From an uncultured Aquincola sp. (lineage in GTDB: Bacteria > Pseudomonadota > Gammaproteobacteria > Burkholderiales > Burkholderiaceae), in the NCBI GenBank assembly GCA_937883885.1, contig CAKZXL010000075.1:1-28165 (forward strand): a stretch of 28,165 nucleotides of DNA. Direction: 5' to 3'. Each line of letters starts with the position of its first letter. The stretch's first letter is position 1. Positions 18,226-26,756 of this stretch are shown here, one piece after another. The position numbers and the translations under genes were made by a program. The notes beneath the pieces were generated by a model. It was not told the DNA's origin. It was given only the letters and a program-made list of their open reading frames with translations, and ran no database searches.

Positions 18226-20706
18226 ATGCAGCCACTCCGACTCACCCTCAAGGGCTTCCGCGGCATCCGCGACGGCCTGGGTCTCGACGAGATCACGCTT
18301 GACCTGGAGCGCCTTGCCGACGGTGCAGAACTGATCGCCATCGCGGGCCCGAACGGCAGCGGCAAGAGCACGATCATGGACAATCTCGTGCCATATCTCG
18401 GCCTTCAAAGTCGTGCCTCGATGCCGGCAACCGGCGGCTTCTCGTACTACGAGCACGTCTATCTGCCGGAGAGCCTGAAGGACCTGACCTGGGCGCACGA
18501 AGGGCGCTGCTACCGCTCGCAGATCGTCATCCGAGTCAGTGGCCGGCGACGCACAGAGGCGTTCCTGCACATGCTCGATGATGGCGGACGCTGGTCCCCC
18601 GTGACGCTCGAGGATGGGACCATCTCGGATGGCCGGGTCGAGACGTACACGCGCTGTGTGGAGAGCATCTGCGGCAGTGCAGAAACCTTCTTCACCTCCG
18701 TGTTCGCAGCCCAGGGCAAGCGCCAGCTCAGCACCTATCGCAACGCCGAGATCAAGACGTTGTTGGCCGACCTGCTGGGGCAGGAGGAGATCCAGGCGCT
18801 GGGCCAGAAGGCAGCGGAGACCGCCCGCCTGCTGAAAGCTGGGCTGGCAACACTGCGTCAGGAACTCGCCGCGGTCGACGCGGAGGATCAGCACCTCGAG
18901 GCGGCGCGCCGAAAACTCGACGGCGCCGGCGATCGCGTGTCGGCGGCCGATCGCGCGAAGAGGTCAACGCAGTCTGCCCTGGAGGCCGCCCAGACGGGGC
19001 ATGCCCGCGTGGTGGTCGAACGCGAGCAGTCGCGAGCCACCGATGCCCGGCGGGCACAGCTCATGGCCGAACGGCAATCCAACCTGGCAGGCGCGGCACA
19101 AGCGCAGAGCGCGCTCGATGTTCAGGAACGGGCCGAGCACCAGCGGCTGGAGCGCCTCGATCAGCGGGTCGCCAATCGGCTGCAGCAGGAACGTTCGCGG
19201 CGCCAGGCCTTGACCCAATCCCGGCAGCGATGCCTTGCGGCGCTCGCCGAGGCCGGCGCGGTGCGTCGCGCCGAAAGGCGCCTGCCGCTGGCGCAACGTG
19301 TGCAGGCGCTGCTTGGCGCACGCACGCTCGCCTGCCGCGAGCAGGTCCATCAGCTGACGCAGTGCCAAGGCGCGGTGCGCCTCGCGGAGCAGCGCGCCGC
19401 CGCCATCGAACGGGATGCGGGTCGGGCTGCGCTGAAGGCCGAGGAACTCGCGCGCCGGTTTGGACTGACCGGCGAGGTGCCCTGCGCCGGCACGGACCTG
19501 CAGGGACGTTGCAAGTTGCTCGCTGACGCGCGCGCGGCGCAGACGCTGATCCCCAACGCCCAGGCCCAGGTCGCCCGTCTGGTGAGCGAGAAGTCCGAGG
19601 TCCAGCGGGAACTTATCGATGCCCGCCGGCGTTGCGGGGCACTGGCCGGCGCGCCGCACGCCCTGGCGCGGGCCGAGGTCCGCGAGGCCGTCGCACGCGA
19701 GCGGGCGAACCGCTTGTCGGTCGTGCGTTCGAAGGCCCAGGCGTGCGCGCAGGCGCAGGCGACCCTGGTCGAGATCGAGCAGGAACTTCAGGCGCTGGGG
19801 CTGCAGGCGAGTGAGGGCGCCGCTGCCGAGACCATCGACGAACGTGCGGAGCGCCAACAGATCGCGGCGGCACGAAAGGCGATCGAGGCGCAACGAGGTC
19901 AGCAGGCCAGGCAGACCGAAGCGGCGCTGGCGCGCCTGGATCAGGCGCTCGCAACGCTGCCGCCCGCCTTCGACGAGCAGCAAGCCGCGCGCGCAGCCCG
20001 TGCGCTGGGTGCCGCGAAGGAGGCCCTCGCTGCGGCGGAGCGGGCAATGCTCACCGCGGTGCGTGAGTCGCAGCAGCTCGAGGAGGTCTCCAAGCAGTCG
20101 GCCCGGCTGGGCGAACGCCGCGAAAGCCTGCGCGCGCGCTGCGCTCGAGTCGAGGATGAGCTGGGCAACTGGAACCTCTTCGCCCGTTGCATGAGCAATG
20201 ACGGGCTGATCGCTCTGGCGATCGACGATGCGGGACCTGCGCTGTCGGCGCTGGCAAATGACCTGCTGCTGGCCTGCTACGGGCCGCGCTTCACGGTGTC
20301 CATCCGAACCTTGCTGGAGACGGCCAAGGGCGAGCAGAAGGAGGGCTTCGACATCGTCGTCCACGACGGCGATACCGGCGACAGCAAGAGCGTCGGCATG
20401 ATGAGCGGGGGCGAGCGGACGTTGGTGGAGCTTTGCCTGACCCGGGCGATCGCGCTGTACCTGGCCCGAAACACGGGACGCCGATACACGACCCTGTTCA
20501 CCGACGAGGCGGACGGCGCGCTGGATCCGCAGCGCAAGCGCATGTTCATGGCGATGAAGAGGGAAGTCCTGCGCCTGGGTGGCTATGAGCGTGAGTACTT
20601 CATCTCGCAGACGCCCGAGCTGACGGCGATGGCGGATGCCGTGATCGACGTCGACGCGCTGAAGGCGGATGCGTGCGATGTCGATCGCGGCGTGTCAATG
20701 GCGTAG
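18226..20706 (+). CDS. SbcC/Rad50-like SMC-type ATPase (intact copy carried by the element)
   Basis: A complete 826-residue ATPase from the ATG at 18226, which has GAGG six bases upstream; an out-of-frame ATG at 18221 is too close to it. Walker A GPNGSGKST is at 41-49, a long Gln/Arg/Ala-rich coiled coil fills about 195-680, the ABC signature SGGER begins at 727 and Walker B LFTDEADGALD has its Asp near 760. At the expected tip of the coil is VPCAGTDLQGRCKLL (Cys420 and Cys429), a C-x8-C in place of the Rad50 CxxC zinc hook. It closely resembles the split gene at 14606/26789, including AQGKRQLSTYRN, but reads LVPYLG where the split gene has LHPYLT. No sbcD lies with it inside the element. Confidence 0.9.
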   Translation: MQPLRLTLKGFRGIRDGLGLDEITLDLERLADGAELIAIAGPNGSGKSTIMDNLVPYLGLQSRASMPATGGFSYYEHVYLPESLKDLTWAHEGRCYRSQIVIRVSGRRRTEAFLHMLDDGGRWSPVTLEDGTISDGRVETYTRCVESICGSAETFFTSVFAAQGKRQLSTYRNAEIKTLLADLLGQEEIQALGQKAAETARLLKAGLATLRQELAAVDAEDQHLEAARRKLDGAGDRVSAADRAKRSTQSALEAAQTGHARVVVEREQSRATDARRAQLMAERQSNLAGAAQAQSALDVQERAEHQRLERLDQRVANRLQQERSRRQALTQSRQRCLAALAEAGAVRRAERRLPLAQRVQALLGARTLACREQVHQLTQCQGAVRLAEQRAAAIERDAGRAALKAEELARRFGLTGEVPCAGTDLQGRCKLLADARAAQTLIPNAQAQVARLVSEKSEVQRELIDARRRCGALAGAPHALARAEVREAVARERANRLSVVRSKAQACAQAQATLVEIEQELQALGLQASEGAAAETIDERAERQQIAAARKAIEAQRGQQARQTEAALARLDQALATLPPAFDEQQAARAARALGAAKEALAAAERAMLTAVRESQQLEEVSKQSARLGERRESLRARCARVEDELGNWNLFARCMSNDGLIALAIDDAGPALSALANDLLLACYGPRFTVSIRTLLETAKGEQKEGFDIVVHDGDTGDSKSVGMMSGGERTLVELCLTRAIALYLARNTGRRYTTLFTDEADGALDPQRKRMFMAMKREVLRLGGYEREYFISQTPELTAMADAVIDVDALKADACDVDRGVSMA

Positions 20707-20744
20707 TCGCGGTCGTGGCGCGAGCCCGGCGCCGACAGCGCTGG

Positions 20745-20978
20745 TCACTGCGTGCCGGACCCTGGCATGCGCGGCTGTGCGACACCGACCCGCGCACCAA
20801 GGCCCCACAGGTACGCTTGGTCGAGTATCGGCTCGCATGCCGGCTCGCTTCGGGCGAGTTCCTCCAGGGCGTGCAGCAGGTGATCGGTGACACCGGGGCG
20901 TCCGGCGATCATGGCCAGCTTGTAGAGCCGCAACAGCGCTCGCGCGAGAGCGAGGTCCGACATGAGGGCGCATGTCAT
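20745..20978 (-). CDS. Short protein of unknown function behind a MerR-type promoter
   Basis: A 77-residue frame from the ATG at 20976-20978 (complement), with a strong GGAGG six bases upstream; an internal ATG at 20963 is less well placed. The protein is mostly helical and soluble (LALARALLRLYKLAMIAG, then HALEELARSEPACEPILDQA), with no metal motif, signal peptide or membrane segment. I do not recognise a family. It converges on the sbcC-like gene, whose stop is 38 bases away. It has its own promoter-like sequence at 21019-21049 and a hairpin GGGGCAC-CT-GTGCCCC (20993-21008) just upstream of the ribosome binding site. Confidence 0.65.
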   Translation of the reverse strand: MTCALMSDLALARALLRLYKLAMIAGRPGVTDHLLHALEELARSEPACEPILDQAYLWGLGARVGVAQPRMPGSGTQ

Positions 20979-21018
20979 CGCAGACCTCCAGCGGGGCACC
21001 TGTGCCCCTGTCCTTCGC

Positions 21019-21049
21019 AGCTTAGACCTTGCTCCTGTGTCAAGGTCAA
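21019..21049 (-). promoter_or_regulatory. MerR/CueR-type promoter with 19-bp spacer
   Basis: On the minus strand, -35 TTGACC (21044-21049) and -10 TAAGCT (21019-21024) are 19 bases apart, with the dyad ACCTTG-N9-CAAGGT (21026-21046) inside. This is the layout of metal-responsive MerR-family promoters and the half-sites resemble CueR sites more than MerR sites. It points to the short gene ending at 20745. Confidence 0.65.
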
Positions 21050-21064
21050 GACTTGGCCCGCGGC

Positions 21065-21487
21065 TCAGCGGCGCATCGAAACCACCTGCGGGCCGGTGGC
21101 GCGGCGCAGCTCGGCCAGTTCTCGCTCTCGCCGTTCGAGCATGAGGTGAGCGTCCTGCCAAGCCGCGAAGTAGTGATCGACGAGCGCGGCCAACTTGCCC
21201 AACTGCTCGCGCAACTCGCGGTTCTCCTGGCGCAGCAGCTTCGCCTGACGTGCGGGGGCGCCTGACGGGCCGCGTGCGCTTCGCTGGGCCTCGTGCAGCG
21301 CCGCCAAGACCTCGGGGTGGTACCGATACAGCGCATTGCGGGAGATCCCGGCGATCTGACACAGGGTCGTCGCGGTGAGCGGCTGCACCGCGACGCCTGT
21401 GCTTGGCGTGCGAACCATGGTGGCCAACGCGTCCCGAAGCCGCTGCGCCGTGGTCCGGCTATCGGCGTCGACCTTTACCTCACGCAT
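21065..21487 (-). CDS. TnpC-like accessory protein (HTH plus coiled coil)
   Basis: A 140-residue protein from the ATG at 21485-21487 (complement), overlapping the third recombinase by eight bases. A TetR-like helix-turn-helix lies around residues 37-62 (LTATTLCQIAGISRNALYRY) and a Gln/Glu/Arg-rich coiled coil follows at about 80-135 (LLRQENRELREQLGKLAAL). The size and position match TnpC of Tn554-like elements, and the family known as DUF6262, which usually follows the recombinase genes and affects orientation or efficiency of insertion. It is the last gene of the recombinase operon. Confidence 0.75.
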   Translation of the reverse strand: MREVKVDADSRTTAQRLRDALATMVRTPSTGVAVQPLTATTLCQIAGISRNALYRYHPEVLAALHEAQRSARGPSGAPARQAKLLRQENRELREQLGKLAALVDHYFAAWQDAHLMLERRERELAELRRATGPQVVSMRR

Positions 21488-23375
21488 GGCTGTTCTCCTC
21501 GGCGCTTCCCGCGTCGAGCGTCCGAAGCAGGGCATGGGCCTCGTTCAGGCGCTCGCGGACGATGCGCAGCGTTTGCCGCGGCAGAGCGGGTTGGTTCAGC
21601 AGCGACTCGCAACGTCGCGCCTGCTCGAGCCAGTAGGTCCGATGCTGTGGCGAGACCACGAAGTTCCTGCAGCGCGCGCAGGTCGAAGGTTCGCGTCGCG
21701 CCGGGTTCGGCCCGGCGGCGTTGCCGAGGCAGGCGCTGTGTTCTTCGCGGTAGACGCAGAAACCCCAGTCGCACACGCCGAGCACCAGGCCCGCGTCGAC
21801 CAGCAGGCGCGCGTAGCTCTTGAGGTCCTGCTTCAAGCGGCTGCCCCTGAAACGAGGGCGCTTGGCCACGATCTCGATGCCTGCGCGGCCGCCGAGGCCC
21901 GGTGCGGCCAGCATGTGCTCCCAAGCCGCCATGGACTGCTGCAGGATCTCGGCGTCGATCTCCTGATTGAGGCGATAGTCTGAGCCGACGTAACCGTGGT
22001 CGGTCTCCGCACGCTCGCGATGACCCAGGTGCTGGCTCAGCGCGAAGAGGCAGGTGCGGTCGCGCAGCGCCGCAAACCTGGCGAAGGTCTTGCGCCCCTG
22101 GTGGGTCGTCAGCCTCCAGGGCCGATCCTCATGGGTCAGCCCGAGTCTCGCGCCGAAGCGCTGCAACTGCGTGGCGACGCGCGACGGCGATGCGATCTCC
22201 AACTGATCCGCGCGGGCGTGAAACCACTCCGTCGCACCGTTGCCCCGGCGCCGGCGCAGCCACAGCTCATGGCGGCCCGATACCGTACGATGCTCCGCGG
22301 ACAGTGCCTCGAGCACCGCAATCGCCTGAACGGCCACGGGCGGTGCGACCCATTCGTGAGGCCGGCCGTCGTATCCCGGCTGACGCTTGAAGATGCTGCC
22401 GACGATCACGGTGACCGGGGAATCGGCGCAAATACCGCCATCGTGCCGTTCCTGCACGCAGCCGGCCTTCAAGTGGAGGATCTCGCTGACCCGTGGCCCG
22501 ACCAGATAGGACAGGACGACAAAACAGGCCGCGTAGAGCATGTCGATCCGCAAGACAAGCTCCGCCACCGACGCCACCGGCCGTTCGACTTCGGGCAGAG
22601 CACTGTTGGCCCGCTTCAACCTGCGCGTGGCCCGGTCGGTGTGAGCGTAGCCGCTTTGAGAGCATCCAGCGGTCGCAGTCATCGCCTGGCGGTAGGTCTC
22701 CATCGCCTGCAGGATCCGGCCGGCGTCGCGCGTGACGATGTCGACGGCGGCCTGGACCAGCGGCACGGCGACGCCGTCAGGGGTGGACGGCCACGGGCGG
22801 CGTAGACCCTCGCGATCACCGGCGGCCTGACGGTGGTTGCTGCCGGGGAACGGATCGAATTCCAGGCCGTCGTCCAGCTCCATGCGAAAGCGATGAAGGT
22901 AGGTGAACAGGTACAGATGGCGCTGCACCGTGGACGCAGACCGCAACGGTCCGCGCGCCATCGGCAGCTCGGCGAGCCAATGCTGAAACTGCAGCAAGGC
23001 TGTCGCGTCGAGCTCGGCAAATCGGCTGAGGCCCTCCTGGTCCATCCAGCGCACGAGGAATCGCAGGGAGAAGAAGTAGTTCAGGACCGAGCGCGGTCGC
23101 AGCGGCAGGCCCGTGCACAACGATCGGCACCGGATCAGCGCGACCAGTTGCTTGCAGGTCTGTCGCAGCGGCGCGTAGCGCGCGTCGGTGAAGCGGCGCC
23201 CCTCCTGCAGCGCGAAGTCCCAGGCCAGACTGACCGGCAGTTCCTCCTCGAGCGCGTTCGTCGGCGCGAAGCGCCAGACCGGATCCTCCCAGCGCGAGTC
23301 CTTCAGGAACCAAGCGCGATCGTCGGGTGCCGGTTCGATGGCGGGACGCGAAACCTGGAGTCGCGATGTCTGCAT
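21480..23375 (-). CDS. Tyrosine recombinase, third of the trio (TnpB-like, 631 aa)
   Basis: A 631-residue site-specific recombinase. After an N-terminal core-binding domain (~90-180) the catalytic domain shows Arg295 (LVGPRVSEILHL), Lys330 as a candidate, His425 and Arg428 (THQGRKTFARFA), His452 (LGHRER) and Tyr462 (DHGYVG), a complete set although the last spacing is one residue longer than in the first recombinase. The C-terminal ~70 residues hold a Cys cluster ending CARCRNFVV, as in Tn554 TnpB-type proteins. It starts 18 bases after the stop of the second recombinase and overlaps the TnpC-like gene by eight bases, so the genes are probably translated as a unit. Confidence 0.9.
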   Translation of the reverse strand: MQTSRLQVSRPAIEPAPDDRAWFLKDSRWEDPVWRFAPTNALEEELPVSLAWDFALQEGRRFTDARYAPLRQTCKQLVALIRCRSLCTGLPLRPRSVLNYFFSLRFLVRWMDQEGLSRFAELDATALLQFQHWLAELPMARGPLRSASTVQRHLYLFTYLHRFRMELDDGLEFDPFPGSNHRQAAGDREGLRRPWPSTPDGVAVPLVQAAVDIVTRDAGRILQAMETYRQAMTATAGCSQSGYAHTDRATRRLKRANSALPEVERPVASVAELVLRIDMLYAACFVVLSYLVGPRVSEILHLKAGCVQERHDGGICADSPVTVIVGSIFKRQPGYDGRPHEWVAPPVAVQAIAVLEALSAEHRTVSGRHELWLRRRRGNGATEWFHARADQLEIASPSRVATQLQRFGARLGLTHEDRPWRLTTHQGRKTFARFAALRDRTCLFALSQHLGHRERAETDHGYVGSDYRLNQEIDAEILQQSMAAWEHMLAAPGLGGRAGIEIVAKRPRFRGSRLKQDLKSYARLLVDAGLVLGVCDWGFCVYREEHSACLGNAAGPNPARREPSTCARCRNFVVSPQHRTYWLEQARRCESLLNQPALPRQTLRIVRERLNEAHALLRTLDAGSAEENSHA

Positions 23376-23393
23376 GGTCGAGCTGGTCGAGCC

Positions 23394-25127
23394 TCAACGC
23401 AGCTCCGGCAATGGCGGCAGGAGTGACCGCTGCGCTTCACCGGCCGCAAGGTCGTTCGCACCGAAGCGAGGGAGGATGTCTTCCTCGAGAATGCGCAGCG
23501 GCGGAGCGTAGACGGCCTCCCACCGCGCCGGGTGCAGCACCACAGCGGCCGCGCGCAAGTGATCGCGTGCCTGGAGCAGTCGGGCAATGGTGGCAGGGTC
23601 GCAGGGGATGATCGCGTTGGGGCAGGTGAAGCAGCCCATGAAGTGCGTGCAGAGCTCGCCGCTCCTCGATCCGGGCGCGGTGCCTGAGAGCGGATCCTTG
23701 CAGTCGAAGCCGAACATCGTGACCGCCGGCCCGCGCGGGGATGACGGCTTGGACGATACCGTCGGCAGGCTTGGAGGCAACGGCGTCTCGACGTGCCGCA
23801 GGAAGGCGCCCTGAAGATCCGCGATGCGCGAGCGATTGCGGGCGTGCACCAAGGGAGTCTGTACGTAGTGGACGGTCGTGGCGACGTTCACGTGGTTGGC
23901 GACGGCCTTGGTGCGCAACAGGTCGCCGCTGAAGCGATAGAAGCAGGCCAGCACGCTTGGACGAATGAGCGCGGGCGCGAATGGCGGCAGGCCGTGGCGC
24001 CTGCAGAACGGTCCGAGCCGGTGATGGACCGTGATGATCGACAGGGCGTTGACCGTGACGTGGCCCTTGAAGACGAACAGCCGATTGCGCTGCGCGACCG
24101 GCGCAAGAGGCACCAGCCGCGCGTTCCAGGCCTGGAGGTCCCTGACGAGTGCCGGCGGCTCGAAGGCCTGTGTGCTGTCGAAGGTCCGGCGCTGGATGCG
24201 CGATGCGCGCGCCTTGAACCAAACGAGCAGTTCGCGGTCGTCGAGCAGGGGCAGCGGCTGAAGGCAGTCGCGCGTGAGATCGGCGATGGCCTCCGGGTTG
24301 CCGGCGGTATGGATCAGGATGGCCAGGTAGTAGGGCAGCAGCGTCTCCGCTCGGGGGTACAGGTAGAGACCCAGCTGCTTGGCACCGCCGTATCGACGCA
24401 CGGCTTGCTGGAGCCAGAAGTTGCCCTTGTGCTCGATGGTGTAGCGATCGGGAATGATGCCGCCGTAGCGTTCTTCGATCTGCGTGAGTACCCAGCCGAG
24501 CGTGCCAGGCTTGTCGCCTTCGGACACGCGCAGCCTGGCGGCCGACTCGCGAGCTGCGCGCATCGCGGCGATGTCCTCTTCGCAGGCACGCAGGATGGCG
24601 CGCAGTTGCTGCGGCGACAACGTTGCGCGCGGCGGCCTGTCGCGGCCCTTGCCGGGAAACGGGATGAAGGGGTAGTCGATGCTGCCGACGAGGTCGGGGC
24701 GACACCGCTCGAGCCATCGCAGCAGTTGGCGCAAGCACGAGTAGATCGACGCTCGGGTGGAGATCGCCCACGGTTCACCGTCGGGGCGTCGCTGCATGTT
24801 GAGCCACTCGATGTAGCGCACGACCGTCGTTCGATTCAGATCCGCAACCGACCTGACGGCGCCGGACTCGGCGGCGAACCGCTCGAAGACCAGCATCGAA
24901 TTCCAGTAGGAGATGATGCCGCGGCTCGAGCGGGCTCCGACGTGGGCCCAGAACGCTTGGGCGATTGCGGCGCGCGCGTCCTCGGGCAGATTCAACGAAG
25001 AGAAGTCGACGACTGTCTTGCGAATCAGGCGAGGGGCATCGTGGCGCACCGGCCGCTGGACTTCGGCCGGAGCGGCAGCCAACTCGGAGGTGAACCGCCG
25101 CACAGCGACTTCGTGCCGGGAGGTCAT
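23394..25127 (-). CDS. Tyrosine recombinase-like protein, second of the trio, atypical active site
   Basis: A 577-residue protein from the ATG at 25125-25127 (complement), overlapping the stop of the first recombinase as ATGA. It has an N-terminal core-binding domain (YWNSMLVFERFAAESG, RYIEWLN) and a recombinase-like C-terminal half with Arg389, His412 and Tyr421 (NHVNVATTVHYV), the same His-to-Tyr spacing as in the first recombinase. At the first Arg box it reads TAGNPEAI (Asn277 instead of Arg), and the HxxR box reads ALIR, without His. A Cys-rich stretch (CTHFMGCFTCPN) lies near the C terminus. It may be a partner with reduced or different catalytic capacity. A longer in-frame upstream reading lies inside the first recombinase gene. 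Confidence 0.85.
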   Translation of the reverse strand: MTSRHEVAVRRFTSELAAAPAEVQRPVRHDAPRLIRKTVVDFSSLNLPEDARAAIAQAFWAHVGARSSRGIISYWNSMLVFERFAAESGAVRSVADLNRTTVVRYIEWLNMQRRPDGEPWAISTRASIYSCLRQLLRWLERCRPDLVGSIDYPFIPFPGKGRDRPPRATLSPQQLRAILRACEEDIAAMRAARESAARLRVSEGDKPGTLGWVLTQIEERYGGIIPDRYTIEHKGNFWLQQAVRRYGGAKQLGLYLYPRAETLLPYYLAILIHTAGNPEAIADLTRDCLQPLPLLDDRELLVWFKARASRIQRRTFDSTQAFEPPALVRDLQAWNARLVPLAPVAQRNRLFVFKGHVTVNALSIITVHHRLGPFCRRHGLPPFAPALIRPSVLACFYRFSGDLLRTKAVANHVNVATTVHYVQTPLVHARNRSRIADLQGAFLRHVETPLPPSLPTVSSKPSSPRGPAVTMFGFDCKDPLSGTAPGSRSGELCTHFMGCFTCPNAIIPCDPATIARLLQARDHLRAAAVVLHPARWEAVYAPPLRILEEDILPRFGANDLAAGEAQRSLLPPLPELR

Positions 25128-26314
25128 GGTTCCTGCGCCCCCGACAGCAGCGTGTCCAGGACGCGCTTGAGCACGCAGGCATCGACGGCGATGGCGCGCA
25201 GGTACCGGTCCGTGGTCTCGACGTGCTCGTGGCCGAGCAGGATCTTGACGACGACCAGCGGGTTGACGTTGGCGCCCTCGTTGGCCAGATGTTCGAGCCG
25301 TGCCAGCAGCATGCATGCGAAGGTCGCGCGAAGCAGATGCGTGGTCGCCTTGAAACCGCAAGCCTGTCCGGCCGAACTGACGGCGCGCTGGTAGGCGTTC
25401 TTGCCAGCCGGGGCGCCGCGGGCGTTGATGAACAGTGGTGAGGTGTCAGTCGTTCGTCCGTTGCGGCGTGCGCGGCGAAGCCAGGCACGACGGAGCCCGG
25501 AACGATATCCGTTGGTCTCGTCGACCAGGCTCGCAGGTGCGACGACGTAGCCGGGCTTGCGGCCCTTGCGCAGAATCTCGATGGTGTGGTGAGAGGCGGC
25601 CGGGGGAGGTTGCTCGCCGATGTCGGTGACGCTGAGGCGCAGCAGTTCGCTGACCCGCAGGCCGGTGCACAGCTGCCAGCGCGCCATCAGGTCGTACGGT
25701 GGGGAGAGCGTTGCGAGCAACTCGCGGGCCTGCTCGGAGACGAGCGGCCGAGGCAGCGGTTCGTGCTGCCGCAGTACGAACAGGTTGCGGGCCCCGTCCG
25801 GTGCATACCGCATGCGAGTCGAACGGTGACGTCTCGCGACGCCGAAGTCACCAGCCTTGTCTGCCAGTGGCGACTCGCTCAGCCAGTGCGTCCGGACAGC
25901 CCAGGCATAGAACCTGAGGACGCCGCGGACTCGATGGTTGATCGTCGTGGTGCAGTAGGGGCGGCCCGTATGAGAGCTCGGCTGCGTCATCATGCGGTTG
26001 CGATAGGCGACCAGGTCGACGGCGTCCGCGCTGTTCCACGCGATATCGTTCTGCTCGAGCGTCTCGAACCAGTCGTAGAGGATCTCGGCGTAGGTTCGGA
26101 GCGTGTCCGGGGTGTGCGCGCGCTGGATCGAGTGCTCGTGCAGATAGGCGACTGCCGGTTCGATCAGTTGCCAGTGCTTGGTGAAGAGAAGCGGGAACCC
26201 GGCGGGACGCGGCTCGCGAAGCGAAAGCGTCAACGCCTTCGCTGCCATCGGCGCCAAGCGCGTGGCAACGTCGGCGGGATTCGGCAATGAGGCCTTGCGA
26301 AGGATCGTCACCAT
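25124..26314 (-). CDS. Tyrosine recombinase, first of the trio (TnpA-like, 396 aa)
   Basis: A 396-residue tyrosine recombinase with a SAM-like N-terminal core-binding domain (~45-150) and the full catalytic set: Arg220 (TGLRVSELL), Lys250 (ILRKGRK), His326 and Arg329 (THLLRATFA), His362 (LLGHEHV) and nucleophile Tyr371 (TTDRYLR). Size and order match TnpA of Tn554-like elements. It begins six bases after the stop of the TOPRIM-like gene and its stop overlaps the second recombinase start by four bases. Together with the following genes it probably carries out integration into the sbcC-like target and excision. Confidence 0.93.
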   Translation of the reverse strand: MVTILRKASLPNPADVATRLAPMAAKALTLSLREPRPAGFPLLFTKHWQLIEPAVAYLHEHSIQRAHTPDTLRTYAEILYDWFETLEQNDIAWNSADAVDLVAYRNRMMTQPSSHTGRPYCTTTINHRVRGVLRFYAWAVRTHWLSESPLADKAGDFGVARRHRSTRMRYAPDGARNLFVLRQHEPLPRPLVSEQARELLATLSPPYDLMARWQLCTGLRVSELLRLSVTDIGEQPPPAASHHTIEILRKGRKPGYVVAPASLVDETNGYRSGLRRAWLRRARRNGRTTDTSPLFINARGAPAGKNAYQRAVSSAGQACGFKATTHLLRATFACMLLARLEHLANEGANVNPLVVVKILLGHEHVETTDRYLRAIAVDACVLKRVLDTLLSGAQEP

Positions 26315-26320
26315 CGCGAT

Positions 26321-26632
26321 CTACCTCGCGGTCAGATGCTTGACAGCCTCGACGAACGACATGTCGAGCAGGTGCATCGCCAAGTCGATGGCGCCGCCAC
26401 CGCCGGCGCGAGCGCGCGTGTCGTACCACTTGACGCCGGTGGTCAGGATCTCGAACTCACCGCGCGCGGTACTGGCATGCCAGCGCAGGCTGTGCTCGGC
26501 CTTGAGCGGCTGGTACGTGGGGTCGGGCTTGACGTGATCGGCCAGCAGCGCGAGCGCGTCGCTGGCCGGCATCTGGCGAAGCCGTGTCAACGTCGAGGCA
26601 CTGAACGATCTGCGTGATCGGCGCGCAACCAT
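26321..26632 (-). CDS. TOPRIM/CHC2-primase-like N-terminal protein, short
   Basis: A 103-residue frame from the ATG at 26630-26632 (complement). The C-terminal half (FEILTTGVKWYDTRARAGGG followed by a GAIDLAMHLL helix and VEAVKHLTAR) looks like the N-terminal module of DUF3991/TOPRIM-type primase-like proteins of mobile elements, which have a GGGGAIDLV motif. The usual TOPRIM domain and any zinc Cys are missing, so it is a truncated remnant or a single-domain protein. It is the first gene from the right end, six bases upstream of the first recombinase, so it likely shares its promoter. Confidence 0.55.
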   Translation of the reverse strand: MVARRSRRSFSASTLTRLRQMPASDALALLADHVKPDPTYQPLKAEHSLRWHASTARGEFEILTTGVKWYDTRARAGGGGAIDLAMHLLDMSFVEAVKHLTAR

Positions 26633-26756
26633 GCCGCGAACCCCTTCATGGGAGTTGCTGAAAACGCGGGACGCGCCGGGCTACTCGCCTCTGAAAGAGG
26701 CTGGGGCTGCTCGGGCTGTGGTCACTTTAGGCAGTGATGGCTCAGGAGGCAATCGC
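26633..26756. other. Right subterminal non-coding region of the element
   Basis: No convincing gene. It holds two small hairpins, GCCTCT-GAA-AGAGGC (26687-26701) and TCACT-TTAGGC-AGTGA (26722-26737), and should contain the promoter of the leftward recombinase operon, although no clear -35/-10 pair was recognised. The hairpins could be accessory recombinase sites. Confidence 0.4.

Noticed and set aside
21480..26314. RIT element (recombinase in trio) as the name for the three recombinases
   Set aside because: RIT recombinases are recalled as shorter and without a TnpC-like gene; the sizes and the TnpC-like protein fit Tn554-like elements better.
26581..26595. A further CGT-GTCA-ACG copy of the terminal motif inside the TOPRIM-like gene
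   Set aside because: Only three-base arms and no GTTGnATTC part; probably chance within coding sequence.
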